Assembly: GCF_900117455.1 (NCBI RefSeq)
Contig: NZ_FPHO01000003.1
Span: 1,950,501-2,014,500, forward strand
DNA: 64,000 nt
Reading direction: 5' to 3'
Origin: Hyphomicrobium sp. CS1GBMeth3
Lineage (GTDB): Bacteria; Pseudomonadota; Alphaproteobacteria; Rhizobiales; Hyphomicrobiaceae
Numbering within the stretch: position 1 is the first letter of the stretch; every line of letters starts with the position of its first letter. The notes beneath the pieces were generated by a model. The model searched no databases. It was not told the origin of the DNA and was given only the letters and a program-made list of their open reading frames with translations. The position numbers were made by a program, and so were the translations under genes. This document shows positions 8,216-16,128 of the stretch, piece by piece.

Positions 8216-9478
8216 TTATTTGGCGGATAAGAGCGCTACGACTACGAGCGCAGCCAGAGCCGCCGCGCTCAGTCCTCCGACAATCTTGCCGAGCCGAGCG
8301 CCCCCGACTCCGGCGGCCATTACGGCTTTCGAGATGGTGTTGACCCCGGCTGCGACGAGGATGGCGTAACCGGCACTTTCAAGGCTCACCTGTGATCCGG
8401 CGAAGCGCGCCATGGAAAGCGTCAGCGCATCGACGTCGGCGAGACCGGACACTGCGGCGAGCAGGTAGATCCCTGCCGAACTGGCCTGATCGGCCAGAGC
8501 CTTGGCAGCGACCATGATGAGGGCGATGAGCCCCGCGAGCTTCAGCGCCGTGCCGAGGTCGAACGGGTTGCGCAGCGTGAGCGTGGGGGCTTCGCCGCCC
8601 TCGCCGGAACTGTTTCGCAGAAGAAAGCCGCTGCCCGCCAGCAGAACCGCGCCGGCAGCCACCGCCGGCCCCAGCAGCGTAAGAAGCAGGGCCGGCTTAA
8701 GCACGACCGCAAGGGTTATGAGCCGCGCCAGCATGGTCGCGCCCGCAAGCAGGATGCCGCCGGCGAGGAGACGCGTGCTCTCCGGGTGCTCACGGGCCAT
8801 CCGGGCGAAGGAGAGCGTCGTTGCCGTCGAGGAAGCGAGCCCGCCGGCTACGGCCGCGACGGCGACGCCCTTCGTCTCGCCGAACACGCGCACCGCCACG
8901 TAGCCGGCGAACGAGATGGCGGCGATCAGAATGGCGAGCAGCCAGATCTCGGCCGGGTTGAGAACGTTCCAGGGATCGACTGGACGGTTGGGCAGGATCG
9001 GCAAGAGAAGGAACGTCATCGCCAGCAGCATCAACACGCTGCGTATCTCGAGCCAGGTCAGCTTGCGCACCCAGCTGTGAAGCGACTCCCGCAGCGCAAG
9101 CAGGATCGCCATGGCAACGGCCGCCGCCACCGCCACGACCTCGTTGCCGAGCGTCGCGTAGGCGCCGAGCACGAACGTAAGAATGGCCGCCACCACGCCG
9201 GTGGCGCTGAAGTTGGATTCGCTTTTGGCTTCGAGATAGCTGAAGGACCCGATTGCGGCGGTGAGCGCCAGAAGCCCCGCGCCAAGGATAATCGGCCCGC
9301 TGGTGAGCGACAGCAGCCCGCAGATTCCGCCGAGCAATCCGGTGAGAGCGAACGTGCGCAGGCCCGCGGCGCGTTGGTGGTCGCTGTCCTCACGCGTCTG
9401 CCAGCCGCGCTCCAGCCCGACCAGGAGGCCGATGGCGAGCGCGACGGCAAGGCGGCGGAAAAGTTCTTCCTGGTCCAT
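8216..9478 (-). CDS. MgtC/SapB N-terminal plus DUF4010 membrane protein
   Basis: A 420-residue inner-membrane protein with about 12-13 hydrophobic segments. The N-terminal 140 residues match MgtC/SapB (AIGLLVGLERGW, GLRTFALTGLLGGICGL, ATGVVAAILTFVLGA); the rest matches DUF4010 (NPAEIWLLAILIAAISF, FARMAREHPES, YLLAAVSGLADVDALTLSMA). Transport function is likely but the substrate is unknown. It is transcribed alone, convergent to proC. The stop codon is only about 100 bases from the structured gap. Confidence 0.85.
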   Translation of the reverse strand: MDQEELFRRLAVALAIGLLVGLERGWQTREDSDHQRAAGLRTFALTGLLGGICGLLSLTSGPIILGAGLLALTAAIGSFSYLEAKSESNFSATGVVAAILTFVLGAYATLGNEVVAVAAAVAMAILLALRESLHSWVRKLTWLEIRSVLMLLAMTFLLLPILPNRPVDPWNVLNPAEIWLLAILIAAISFAGYVAVRVFGETKGVAVAAVAGGLASSTATTLSFARMAREHPESTRLLAGGILLAGATMLARLITLAVVLKPALLLTLLGPAVAAGAVLLAGSGFLLRNSSGEGGEAPTLTLRNPFDLGTALKLAGLIALIMVAAKALADQASSAGIYLLAAVSGLADVDALTLSMARFAGSQVSLESAGYAILVAAGVNTISKAVMAAGVGGARLGKIVGGLSAAALAALVVVALLSAK

Positions 9479-9560
9479 GTGCCAAGGTCCATCAGTGCTG
9501 AGTCGATGAACTCCTTAGCGCCTTTTGTTCGTGAATTGAATCGGGCTGTCGCGCCTCGGC

Positions 9561-11000
9561 CTACAGCGGCACCGAGATGATGGCGCGCAGGCCGCCCATG
9601 GAGCTTTCGCCGAGCGTGATATCGCCACCGTGGCTCTTCGCGATGTCGCGCGCGATGGCTAGGCCGAGGCCGCTGTTGCCGTCGTCCTGGTTGCGCGACC
9701 GGTCGATCCGATAGAACGGCTTGAAGACGTTGGCCCGCTCGGAAGGCGGAATGCCGGGCCCGTTGTCGTCCACCTCGACGCGGAGCCACGACCCCTCCGT
9801 CGCCGCCCGGATGACGATCTGGTCCCCGTAGCGCACGGCGTTGGATACGAGGTTGGTGATTGCCCGCTTGAAGGCCTGCCGCTTGAGCGGCAGCACGATG
9901 TCACCGCGCCGCCTGCGAAGCTTGAGGTCGATCGACGTGCCGTAGACTTCGCTCTCCTCGTGCACTTCCTCGAGCAGTTCGGTGAGATTGGTCATTGTCG
10001 CCTCTTCGCCGCCGTCGCCGCGCGCGAACGCGAGGTAATCCTCGAGCATGTGCTGCATCTCGTCGACGTCGGCCTTGAGCGATCGCACCTCGGGCCCCTC
10101 GCCGAGGAACGCTAGTTCAAGCTTGAAGCGCGTCAACACGGTACGCAGATCGTGGCTGACACCCGCAAGCATCGTGGTTCGCTGATCGACGTGCTGGCGG
10201 ATTCGGTTGCGCATTTCCATGAACGCAATTGCCGCTTGGCGCACCTCGCGCGCGCCTCGCACCTCGAAGTCGTCGACCACCGGCCGCCCCTTTCCGAATG
10301 CATCGGCTGCCTCCGCAACCCTGAGGATCGGACGGATCTGATTGCGCAGGAACAGAATGGCGACGGTGAGCAGGATGACGCTCGAACCCACCATCCAGAG
10401 CAGGAAGATGTGCGAGTTCGAAGCGTAGGTCTGCGTGCGCACGGCCAGGAAGCGCAGGATCGAGTCCGCGTGCTGCACGCGGATCTCGACGTGCCGCGAC
10501 TGGCCGACGGTGTCGATCCAGAACGGCCGCTTCACCTGCCGCGAGATCTCCTTCGAGAGCGCGCGGTCGAGCAGGTCGAAAAACGGCTTCTGCCGCGCCT
10601 CGGGCAGGTTCCCCGGCGGCAGGATCTGCATCGAAAGGTTGAGCTTCTCGCGCGCGATGCGGATGATGTCGTCGTATTCGGAGGTCTCGGCCTTGTCGTA
10701 GAAATCGATCAGCGCAGCGATGTCGCGCGCTGTCGTCTCGGAGAGGCGCCGCGTCACGTTCTGCCAGTGCCGCTCCATGAACACGAAGGCGATGACGCCC
10801 TCGAGCACCACGATCGGCGCGATGATGATAATGAGCGCGCGGGCGTAGAGGCCCTTGGGCATGGATTCGGCAAGCAGCCCCACGAAGCTCTTGTGCCATT
10901 CGCGAAGCTGCACGAGCACCGGCTTGGCCGCATCGGCGAACGACCGAAACGCCTGTCCGGCGCGGCCTGAGGCGTTGGTGAAGGGGCCTAGGAGATCCAC
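9561..11000 (-). CDS. Sensor histidine kinase, EnvZ-like
   Basis: A 479-residue membrane kinase with a GTG start. Order of parts: transmembrane segment about residues 53-75, a periplasmic stretch to about 195, a second segment about 197-218, HAMP, the dimerisation/phosphoacceptor helix with VSHDLRTVLTRFKLE (His283), and an ATPase domain with ITNLVSNAVRYGDQI and VDDNGPGIPPSE. The usual proline after the H-box (HDLRTPL) is Val here. It starts six bases after the response regulator, the third gene of a MarR-OmpR-kinase operon. The signal sensed is unknown. Confidence 0.9.
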   Translation of the reverse strand: MDLLGPFTNASGRAGQAFRSFADAAKPVLVQLREWHKSFVGLLAESMPKGLYARALIIIIAPIVVLEGVIAFVFMERHWQNVTRRLSETTARDIAALIDFYDKAETSEYDDIIRIAREKLNLSMQILPPGNLPEARQKPFFDLLDRALSKEISRQVKRPFWIDTVGQSRHVEIRVQHADSILRFLAVRTQTYASNSHIFLLWMVGSSVILLTVAILFLRNQIRPILRVAEAADAFGKGRPVVDDFEVRGAREVRQAAIAFMEMRNRIRQHVDQRTTMLAGVSHDLRTVLTRFKLELAFLGEGPEVRSLKADVDEMQHMLEDYLAFARGDGGEEATMTNLTELLEEVHEESEVYGTSIDLKLRRRRGDIVLPLKRQAFKRAITNLVSNAVRYGDQIVIRAATEGSWLRVEVDDNGPGIPPSERANVFKPFYRIDRSRNQDDGNSGLGLAIARDIAKSHGGDITLGESSMGGLRAIISVPL

Positions 11001-11006
11001 GGTCCC

Positions 11007-11732
11007 TCAGTCGGAGTAAAGGATATATCCCTTGCCGCGCACGGTCTGCAGGTAGACCGGGTTCGAGGGATCCGTTTCTATTTTGCGCCGCAAGCGATTG
11101 ATCTGGACGTCGATGGCGCGGTCGTTGCCCGTCGTCTCGTCTGTCGAAAGCTCATGCCTTTGAATGGGCACGCCCGGCTTCTGCGCGAACTGGCGCAGCA
11201 GGTCGCGCTCGCGCTCGGTGAGCTTGACCGTCTCGTCGTTCCGCTTGAGCTCGCCGCGTGCGATATGAAACACCATCGTGCCCATGCGCACCTCGTCGGA
11301 CTGCGGGGCGGGGCCGTTCTGCGCCGTCTGCCCGCGCCGCAGGATGTTGCGCAGCCGCAGCAGCAGCTCGCGCGGCTCGAACGGCTTCGGCACATAGTCG
11401 TCAACGCCGACCTCGAGCCCCTCGATGCGCTGCTCCGGTTCGGCGCGCGCGGTGAGCATGCAGATCGGGATGTCGCGTTGGCTCTTGATCTCGCGCGCAA
11501 GCTCGAGCCCGCTGATGCCTGGCATCATCACGTCGAGCAGCACGATGTCGAAGTCGAGGCCGCGCAGGGATGCCTGCGCCATTTCCGCGTCCGCGGCCGT
11601 CGTGACGCGAAAGCCTTGCGAATAGAGATAGCGCGCCAGGAGGTCCCGGATCTTCTGGTCGTCGTCGACGATCAGCACATGCGGAGCGTCGTCAGGCAGC
11701 GGCTCGGCGCGTTGGCCGGATAACGAGGTCAT
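11007..11732 (-). CDS. OmpR-family response regulator (PetR-like)
   Basis: A 241-residue regulator: receiver domain at residues about 18-135 with VDDD (23-25), phosphoacceptor Asp67 (IVLLDVMMPG) and the conserved PKPFEPREL lysine; then an OmpR/PhoB winged helix ending in VQINRLRRKIETDPSNP and VRGKGYILY. Its ATG overlaps the stop of the MarR gene by four bases, so the two are translationally coupled. The MarR-OmpR pairing resembles petP-petR of Rhodobacter capsulatus. The cognate kinase is most likely the adjacent 9561-11000 gene. Confidence 0.9.
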   Translation of the reverse strand: MTSLSGQRAEPLPDDAPHVLIVDDDQKIRDLLARYLYSQGFRVTTAADAEMAQASLRGLDFDIVLLDVMMPGISGLELAREIKSQRDIPICMLTARAEPEQRIEGLEVGVDDYVPKPFEPRELLLRLRNILRRGQTAQNGPAPQSDEVRMGTMVFHIARGELKRNDETVKLTERERDLLRQFAQKPGVPIQRHELSTDETTGNDRAIDVQINRLRRKIETDPSNPVYLQTVRGKGYILYSD

Positions 11733-12328
11733 GACCTGCTCTCCTCGCTCCCTCCCTGCTGCAGCATGCGGACGAGCGCCTCGACCTGCGCGCGGTCCTC
11801 GTCCGAAATCATCGCCAAGAGGAACTTCTTGGTCGCCATTTCCGCCTCGGGGCCGGCGGCATCGAGCGCCGCTTCGATACGCTTCACCTGCAGCGTCGTG
11901 AGCCGCTCTGCGAGCCGACCACCTTTAAGCGTAGCATAAAGAAGCCGCTCGCGCCGATCCTCGGCCCCGGCCTTCTGCGTGATGAAGCCCTCTCCGATGA
12001 GCTGCTTCAGCACGCGTGCCAGCGACTGCTTCGTGATCTTCAGAATCTCGAGAAGGTTGGCAACTCTGAGGCCGGGATTGCGGTGGACGAAATGCAGCAC
12101 CCGGTGATGGGCGCGCCCGAAGCCGTACTGGGCGAGCACGGCATCGGGATCCCCAGTAAAATCGCGGTAGGCAAAGAACAGGAGCTCGACGTGGGCGATG
12201 AGATCCGCCCGTCCGGCGGCTCCGTCGCCCGCCTCGTCGGCTTCGAGGCCGGTGCGAGGGCGCCCAGGACGCCGAACTACGGAAGGGTCGCGAGTTATGT
12301 CAGTCATGTTGACATATTTGAAGGCCAT
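11729..12328 (-). CDS. MarR-family transcriptional regulator (PetP-like)
   Basis: A 199-residue protein. The C-terminal 140 residues are a MarR winged helix: FGRAHHRVLHFVHRNPGLRV, LLEILKITKQSLARVLKQLI (recognition region) and EDRRERLLYATLKGGRLAE (wing). The frame stays open far upstream, but the Met at 12328 has AGGAG five bases before it, and the open frame beyond it runs antisense through ilvE. Its first 50 residues are poorly conserved. It heads the regulator-kinase operon and diverges from ilvE with 147 bases between, a place where it could regulate both itself and ilvE. Confidence 0.88.
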   Translation of the reverse strand: MAFKYVNMTDITRDPSVVRRPGRPRTGLEADEAGDGAAGRADLIAHVELLFFAYRDFTGDPDAVLAQYGFGRAHHRVLHFVHRNPGLRVANLLEILKITKQSLARVLKQLIGEGFITQKAGAEDRRERLLYATLKGGRLAERLTTLQVKRIEAALDAAGPEAEMATKKFLLAMISDEDRAQVEALVRMLQQGGSEESRS

Positions 12329-12475
12329 TGATACTCCTGGCAAGTCATTTTCAAGGAAGGCTGCCCGGTCTGATCCGGGAAACCGAGGGGCCAGAAGCTC
12401 CCGCGCGGCCGCAGGGTCGCGCAACGCAAGGCATGCGTCGGCCAGCCCGAATACGGAACCGAATAGGACGTCATC

Positions 12476-13372
12476 ATGGCTGAGATCGTTCCCTTTCACG
12501 ATCGCGACGGTTTCATCTGGATTGATGGCGAGGTTGTTCCCTGGCGCGACGCCAAGATCCACGTCCTCACCCACGCCCTGCATTACGGCAGCGCGGTGTT
12601 TGAGGGCGAGCGCGCCTACGGCGGCGAGATCTTCAAGCTGACCGAGCACTCTGAGCGTCTCGTCGAGAGCGCTCGCATCCTCGAGTTCGAGATCACCCAG
12701 AGCGTGGCAGAGATCGATCAGGCCTGCCGTGACGTCGTGGCGGCCAACAAGCTCGTCGATTGCTACGTGCGCCCGATCGCCTGGCGCGGCAGCGAGCAGA
12801 TGGGCGTCTCGGCGCAGAAGACGAAGGTTCACCTCGCCATCGCGGCCTGGGACTGGGGCTCCTACTTCCCGATGGAGCAGCGCCTCAAGGGCATCCGCAT
12901 CGATTTCGCGAAGTACCGCCGCCCGGATCCTGCCACGGCGCCGACCCGCGCCAAGGCCGCCGGCCTCTACATGATCTGCACCATCGAGAAGCATCGCGCC
13001 GAACGCGCGGGCTATGCCGACGCGCTGATGCTCGATTGGCGCGGCCGCGTCGCGGAGTGCACGGGCGCAAACATCTTTCTGATCAAGGACGGCGTCATCC
13101 ATACGCCAGAGGCAGACTGCTTCCTCGACGGCATCACGCGCCGCACGGTCATCGCGCTGGCAAAGAAGCGCGGTTACGAGGTACGCGAGCGCGCCATCAT
13201 GCCGGAGGAGCTGCCCTCCTTCTCGGAATGCTTCATTACGGGCACCGCTGCCGAGGTGACGCCGGTTTCCGAGATCGGCCAGTACAAGTTCAAGCCGGGA
13301 CAGATTTCTGAAACGCTGCTCAACGACTACATGGCGCTTGTGCAGCCGGACAAGAAGCTCGCCGCCGAATAG
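12476..13372 (+). CDS. ilvE: Branched-chain amino acid aminotransferase
   Basis: A class IV PLP aminotransferase that interconverts leucine, isoleucine and valine with their 2-oxo acids. The 298-residue protein shows WRDAKIHVLTHALHYGSAVFEGERAY (given here as separate blocks WRDAKIHVLTHALHYG and SAVFEGERAY), the PLP lysine in TRAKAAGLY (residue near 160), and the signature VAECTGANIFLI followed by DGITRRTVI. The length is typical. It is transcribed away from the MarR gene and ends in a strong terminator at 13402-13433. Confidence 0.93.
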   Translation: MAEIVPFHDRDGFIWIDGEVVPWRDAKIHVLTHALHYGSAVFEGERAYGGEIFKLTEHSERLVESARILEFEITQSVAEIDQACRDVVAANKLVDCYVRPIAWRGSEQMGVSAQKTKVHLAIAAWDWGSYFPMEQRLKGIRIDFAKYRRPDPATAPTRAKAAGLYMICTIEKHRAERAGYADALMLDWRGRVAECTGANIFLIKDGVIHTPEADCFLDGITRRTVIALAKKRGYEVRERAIMPEELPSFSECFITGTAAEVTPVSEIGQYKFKPGQISETLLNDYMALVQPDKKLAAE

Positions 13373-13401
13373 GGCGGGCACCGAAAACGCAGAGTTTCAA
13401 T

Positions 13402-13433
13402 CGGGGCGTCTCTCGCGAGGCGCCCCGGTTTTT
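13402..13433 (+). terminator. Intrinsic terminator of ilvE
   Basis: CGGGGCGTCTC (13402-13412), loop TCGC, GAGGCGCCCCG (13417-13427), then a five-T run at 13429-13433. The 11-bp stem has one G.T pair. It lies 30 bases past the ilvE stop. Confidence 0.85.
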
Positions 13434-13582
13434 GTTTCCGCAAAGGGCCGCCGTCTTTTAAATTCCGCGCGTAATGTCGGGATAGAGATCCTACGCTCGT
13501 CCTCGGAGCGTGGCACCTGTTGGTCACACCCGCCGGTTACATACGTGGAACCACAATCCATGCTCCAGACGAGAGGAACGCC

Positions 13583-13996
13583 ATGAAGATCACCGTCGAT
13601 ACGAAAGTCGCTGCACCCATCGAGCAGGTCTGGCAGGCCTACACGTCGCCTGAGGACATCAAGCAGTGGAACGCGGCCTCCGACGATTGGCACACGACCG
13701 CGGCGACCGTGGATCTACGCGAGGGCGGCGCCTTTTCCTCCCGCATGGAAGCAAAGGACGGAAGCATGGGGTTCGACTTTGCCGGAACCTACACAAAGAT
13801 CATTCCGCACAAGCTCATCGAATATGCGTTCGGCGACCGCACGGCCCAGGTTGAGTTTGCACCCAGTCCGGACGGTGTCGGCGTGCGTGTTACGTTCGAT
13901 AGCGAGTCGACACATTCCGTCGATCAGCAGCGCGAAGGTTGGCAGGCGATTCTGAACAACTTCGCGCGCCATGTTGAGGCGAAAGGGCGGGGCTGA
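13583..13996 (+). CDS. SRPBCC (AHSA1-like) family protein
   Basis: A 137-residue START-like ligand-binding-fold protein, close to the activator of Hsp90 ATPase 1-like group. Visible features are the N-terminal ITVDTKVAAPIEQVWQAYT, the EDIKQWN loop, FDFAGTYTKIIPHKLIEYAF and the C-terminal helix REGWQAILNNFARHVEA. The start has GAGAGGA upstream. The ligand is unknown. It stands alone with its own promoter region (13434-13582). Confidence 0.85.
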   Translation: MKITVDTKVAAPIEQVWQAYTSPEDIKQWNAASDDWHTTAATVDLREGGAFSSRMEAKDGSMGFDFAGTYTKIIPHKLIEYAFGDRTAQVEFAPSPDGVGVRVTFDSESTHSVDQQREGWQAILNNFARHVEAKGRG

Positions 13997-14089
13997 CGTG
14001 CGGGAGAGAGCTGGCATCCCGCAACATCTGAATTGTTGCGGGCGCCGCTTACATCCAGTCGCCGCAGCAAGAGCTGCAAGTCGCGATCG

Positions 14090-14902
14090 TCACGACGCGC
14101 AGCTGACGCGAAAGGTCACCACCTCTTCAAGGTCGTTATGTCTGCTGCGACAGACCTCTTCGATCTTGAGCTCGAACGGGGGCTTGTCCAGATCGATGCC
14201 GCGTCCTCGCCCGGTTCTCCAATCCCAGCGGACGCCGGGTCCGCTTGGCTTGTCGGGATTGGACGGCCCCTCGAGGAACAGGGGACGCGCCTCGGTGATG
14301 TAGACCTCTTTGTACTTGCCGAGCTTTTCCAAGACACGGCTGACGTCGGCATTGCAAAGGTGCTGCAAAACCTCCCGCACGAGAACAATGTCGCCGTCCG
14401 GCAAGTCGCCCGCGACGATGTCGAGCTCCTGGAAGGAAGCGCGGGTATCGCTCACGTTCGCCCGATGCGCTTGAACGAGCTCCGGAACGATATCGCAGCC
14501 GATGTACCTCACGTTCGCCGTGCGCTCGATCAGTCGACGGCCGACAGAAAAGTCTCCACATCCAAGATCGACCACGGCCAGTGGTCGATCGCTTTCTTTG
14601 CTGCGGCTCTCAACTATTCGCGAGATGCACTCGACATACGTATTTGCGCAGGCGCCGCGCGAGCCGGCGCCGGAGAAGAATTCCCCATCTTTTCCCTCGC
14701 CCCATTGCCGGCGGCCATAAGCACCCTGGAACGCCCGCCGCCGGTGCCACGCATCGAACCAGGCGGGGAATGTGCGTCCCGCGAAAAGCGAAAGCAACGG
14801 CCCGTTCCCGCGATACGGGTCGAGACGACGCTGCAGGTTTGCGGAAACGTGCGGAGGCAGAGTCCGCGACGCAAAAGTTTTCAAGGCACGCCTTAGCTGC
14901 AT
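14090..14902 (-). CDS. Class I SAM-dependent methyltransferase
   Basis: A 270-residue protein with a methyltransferase fold: motif I LAVVDLGCGDFSVGRRL (residues about 118-134), then YIGCDIVPELV and GDIVLVREVLQHL. The preceding 80 residues are Arg-rich and unlike common families. No partner genes lie close (187 bases and more on both sides), and its substrate is unknown. It is flanked by spacer of looser composition, so acquisition by transfer is possible. Similar isolated methyltransferases are found near surface-polysaccharide genes, but there are none here. Confidence 0.75.
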   Translation of the reverse strand: MQLRRALKTFASRTLPPHVSANLQRRLDPYRGNGPLLSLFAGRTFPAWFDAWHRRRAFQGAYGRRQWGEGKDGEFFSGAGSRGACANTYVECISRIVESRSKESDRPLAVVDLGCGDFSVGRRLIERTANVRYIGCDIVPELVQAHRANVSDTRASFQELDIVAGDLPDGDIVLVREVLQHLCNADVSRVLEKLGKYKEVYITEARPLFLEGPSNPDKPSGPGVRWDWRTGRGRGIDLDKPPFELKIEEVCRSRHNDLEEVVTFRVSCAS

Positions 14903-15139
14903 GGGTGCTGTCCTTCATGCCATCGTCAGCGTTCAAGTTCGAAGTATGTCGAGATCTGGTCGGGTAGGACGCCGTTACCCCTCCGGCGGGCGATGCCGGC
15001 TGAACGGCACCGATCCGGTAAAGTTCCGCCCACCTGAGCCGCGATCTCATGCAGCGGGCGCGGCAATTCCGATGCCGCCGTTCAGATGAAAAATTTGAAC
15101 GACGATGTGCTGATCGAGCCCATATCCGCTCCGGTCGAG

Positions 15140-15604
15140 CTACGGCACGGAAATGTCGAAATGCAGCACATCCTCGCGCAGCCCGAGCTTCGTATAGAGC
15201 GTGATCGCCGGATCATCGACGAGATCCGCCTGCACGAAGATGACGTAGGCACCGCGGGCGTGCGCGATCTCCTTGAGACGCGAGATGAGCGCAGTAGCAA
15301 CGCCCTGGCGGCGAAAGTCATCGCGCACCGCGAGATCGTAGATGTAGACCTCGCTGCGCGGCTGCTCGAACTTCTTGAGTTCGTAGGCCGCAAGCCCGCC
15401 GATCACGACGCCGTCCCGCAGCGCAGCAATGGCAATGAACGTATCGCCGCCAATGAGCTTTGTCAGATAGGCGTCATCCGGCTGCGCGCGCGTATAAGTA
15501 TCCGCGTCGCCGAAAGCATCGCCGAACATCGCGAGCATCGCCCGAAATAGGTCGGCGTCATCCGCCTCGAGCTGACGGACGAGTGCGGGAAGAACCGGCG
15601 CCAT
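15140..15604 (-). CDS. AAC(3)-I family aminoglycoside N-acetyltransferase homologue
   Basis: A 154-residue GNAT protein that closely follows the AAC(3)-I resistance family: MFGDAFGDADTYTRAQPDDA, FIAIAALRDGVVIGGLAAY, the family block KFEQPRSEVYIYDLAV, the acetyl-CoA loop RRQGVATALI, and QADLVDDPAITLYTKLGLRE with a VLHFDI end. AAC(3)-I enzymes acetylate the 3-amino group of gentamicin-type drugs. There is no integron, transposon or resistance gene nearby, so this is a chromosomal relative whose natural substrate may differ. Length is normal. It is transcribed alone. Confidence 0.85.
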   Translation of the reverse strand: MAPVLPALVRQLEADDADLFRAMLAMFGDAFGDADTYTRAQPDDAYLTKLIGGDTFIAIAALRDGVVIGGLAAYELKKFEQPRSEVYIYDLAVRDDFRRQGVATALISRLKEIAHARGAYVIFVQADLVDDPAITLYTKLGLREDVLHFDISVP

Positions 15605-15798
15605 TTTCGGAAATCCACTGCTGTTTCAACTGCGCCGGAATTGAAGACGCGCAGTCGGGCGGTTGTTGGGAGCCGCTTCGTGCGTCACCATCCGGTTACC
15701 TTAAGCGCGGGCATGCACCGCTCCGCACCGATGCGCGATTGCCAGCCCCTGAAAAGTGGCAGAAACTGGGCAGCGTGGATGAAGCCGAGGGCTGAGCC

Positions 15799-16083
15799 AT
15801 GCCGATCCTGCGCAATGCCACGATGAGTGCCGCGGGCGCGATGCTTCTTCTCGCAGCGGCAACACTGACCGCCACCCCTGGGAGGACTCAGGAGGGTCCC
15901 GGCGGATCCATCAATCCCGGACGCGATTGCCAGACCATCCTCACCTGCCGCTTTACAAAAGGGGGCAGCTATCGTGGGTGCCTGTCGTCGTATAGCTGTC
16001 GGGTCTGCCGCTACGTGCCAGCCAACTGCGCGATCGGCAACACGCGTCGGCGGTGCCACACATCTGTTTGCACTTGGGGCTGA
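15799..16083 (+). CDS. Small secreted cysteine-rich protein
   Basis: A 94-residue protein. Residues 1-30 are a signal peptide (MLLLAAATLTATPGRTQ, cleavage likely near TQ-E). The mature part of about 63 residues has eight cysteines (CQTILTC, GC, SC, RVC, NC, RC, SVC), which suggests four disulfides in the periplasm or outside the cell. It ends 45 bases before the oxidoreductase gene on the same strand. No family was recognised; small eight-Cys peptides of this kind occur as hypotheticals in related bacteria. Confidence 0.7.
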   Translation: MPILRNATMSAAGAMLLLAAATLTATPGRTQEGPGGSINPGRDCQTILTCRFTKGGSYRGCLSSYSCRVCRYVPANCAIGNTRRRCHTSVCTWG

Positions 16084-16128
16084 GCCCGATGTAGTCCTCT
16101 CTTCAAACGAAACGAGAGGGCGGCTTAA

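Noticed and set aside
12329..13381. N-terminal extension of the MarR protein by 351 codons
   Set aside because: The extension is antisense to ilvE, and AGGAG sits correctly before the internal Met at 12328.
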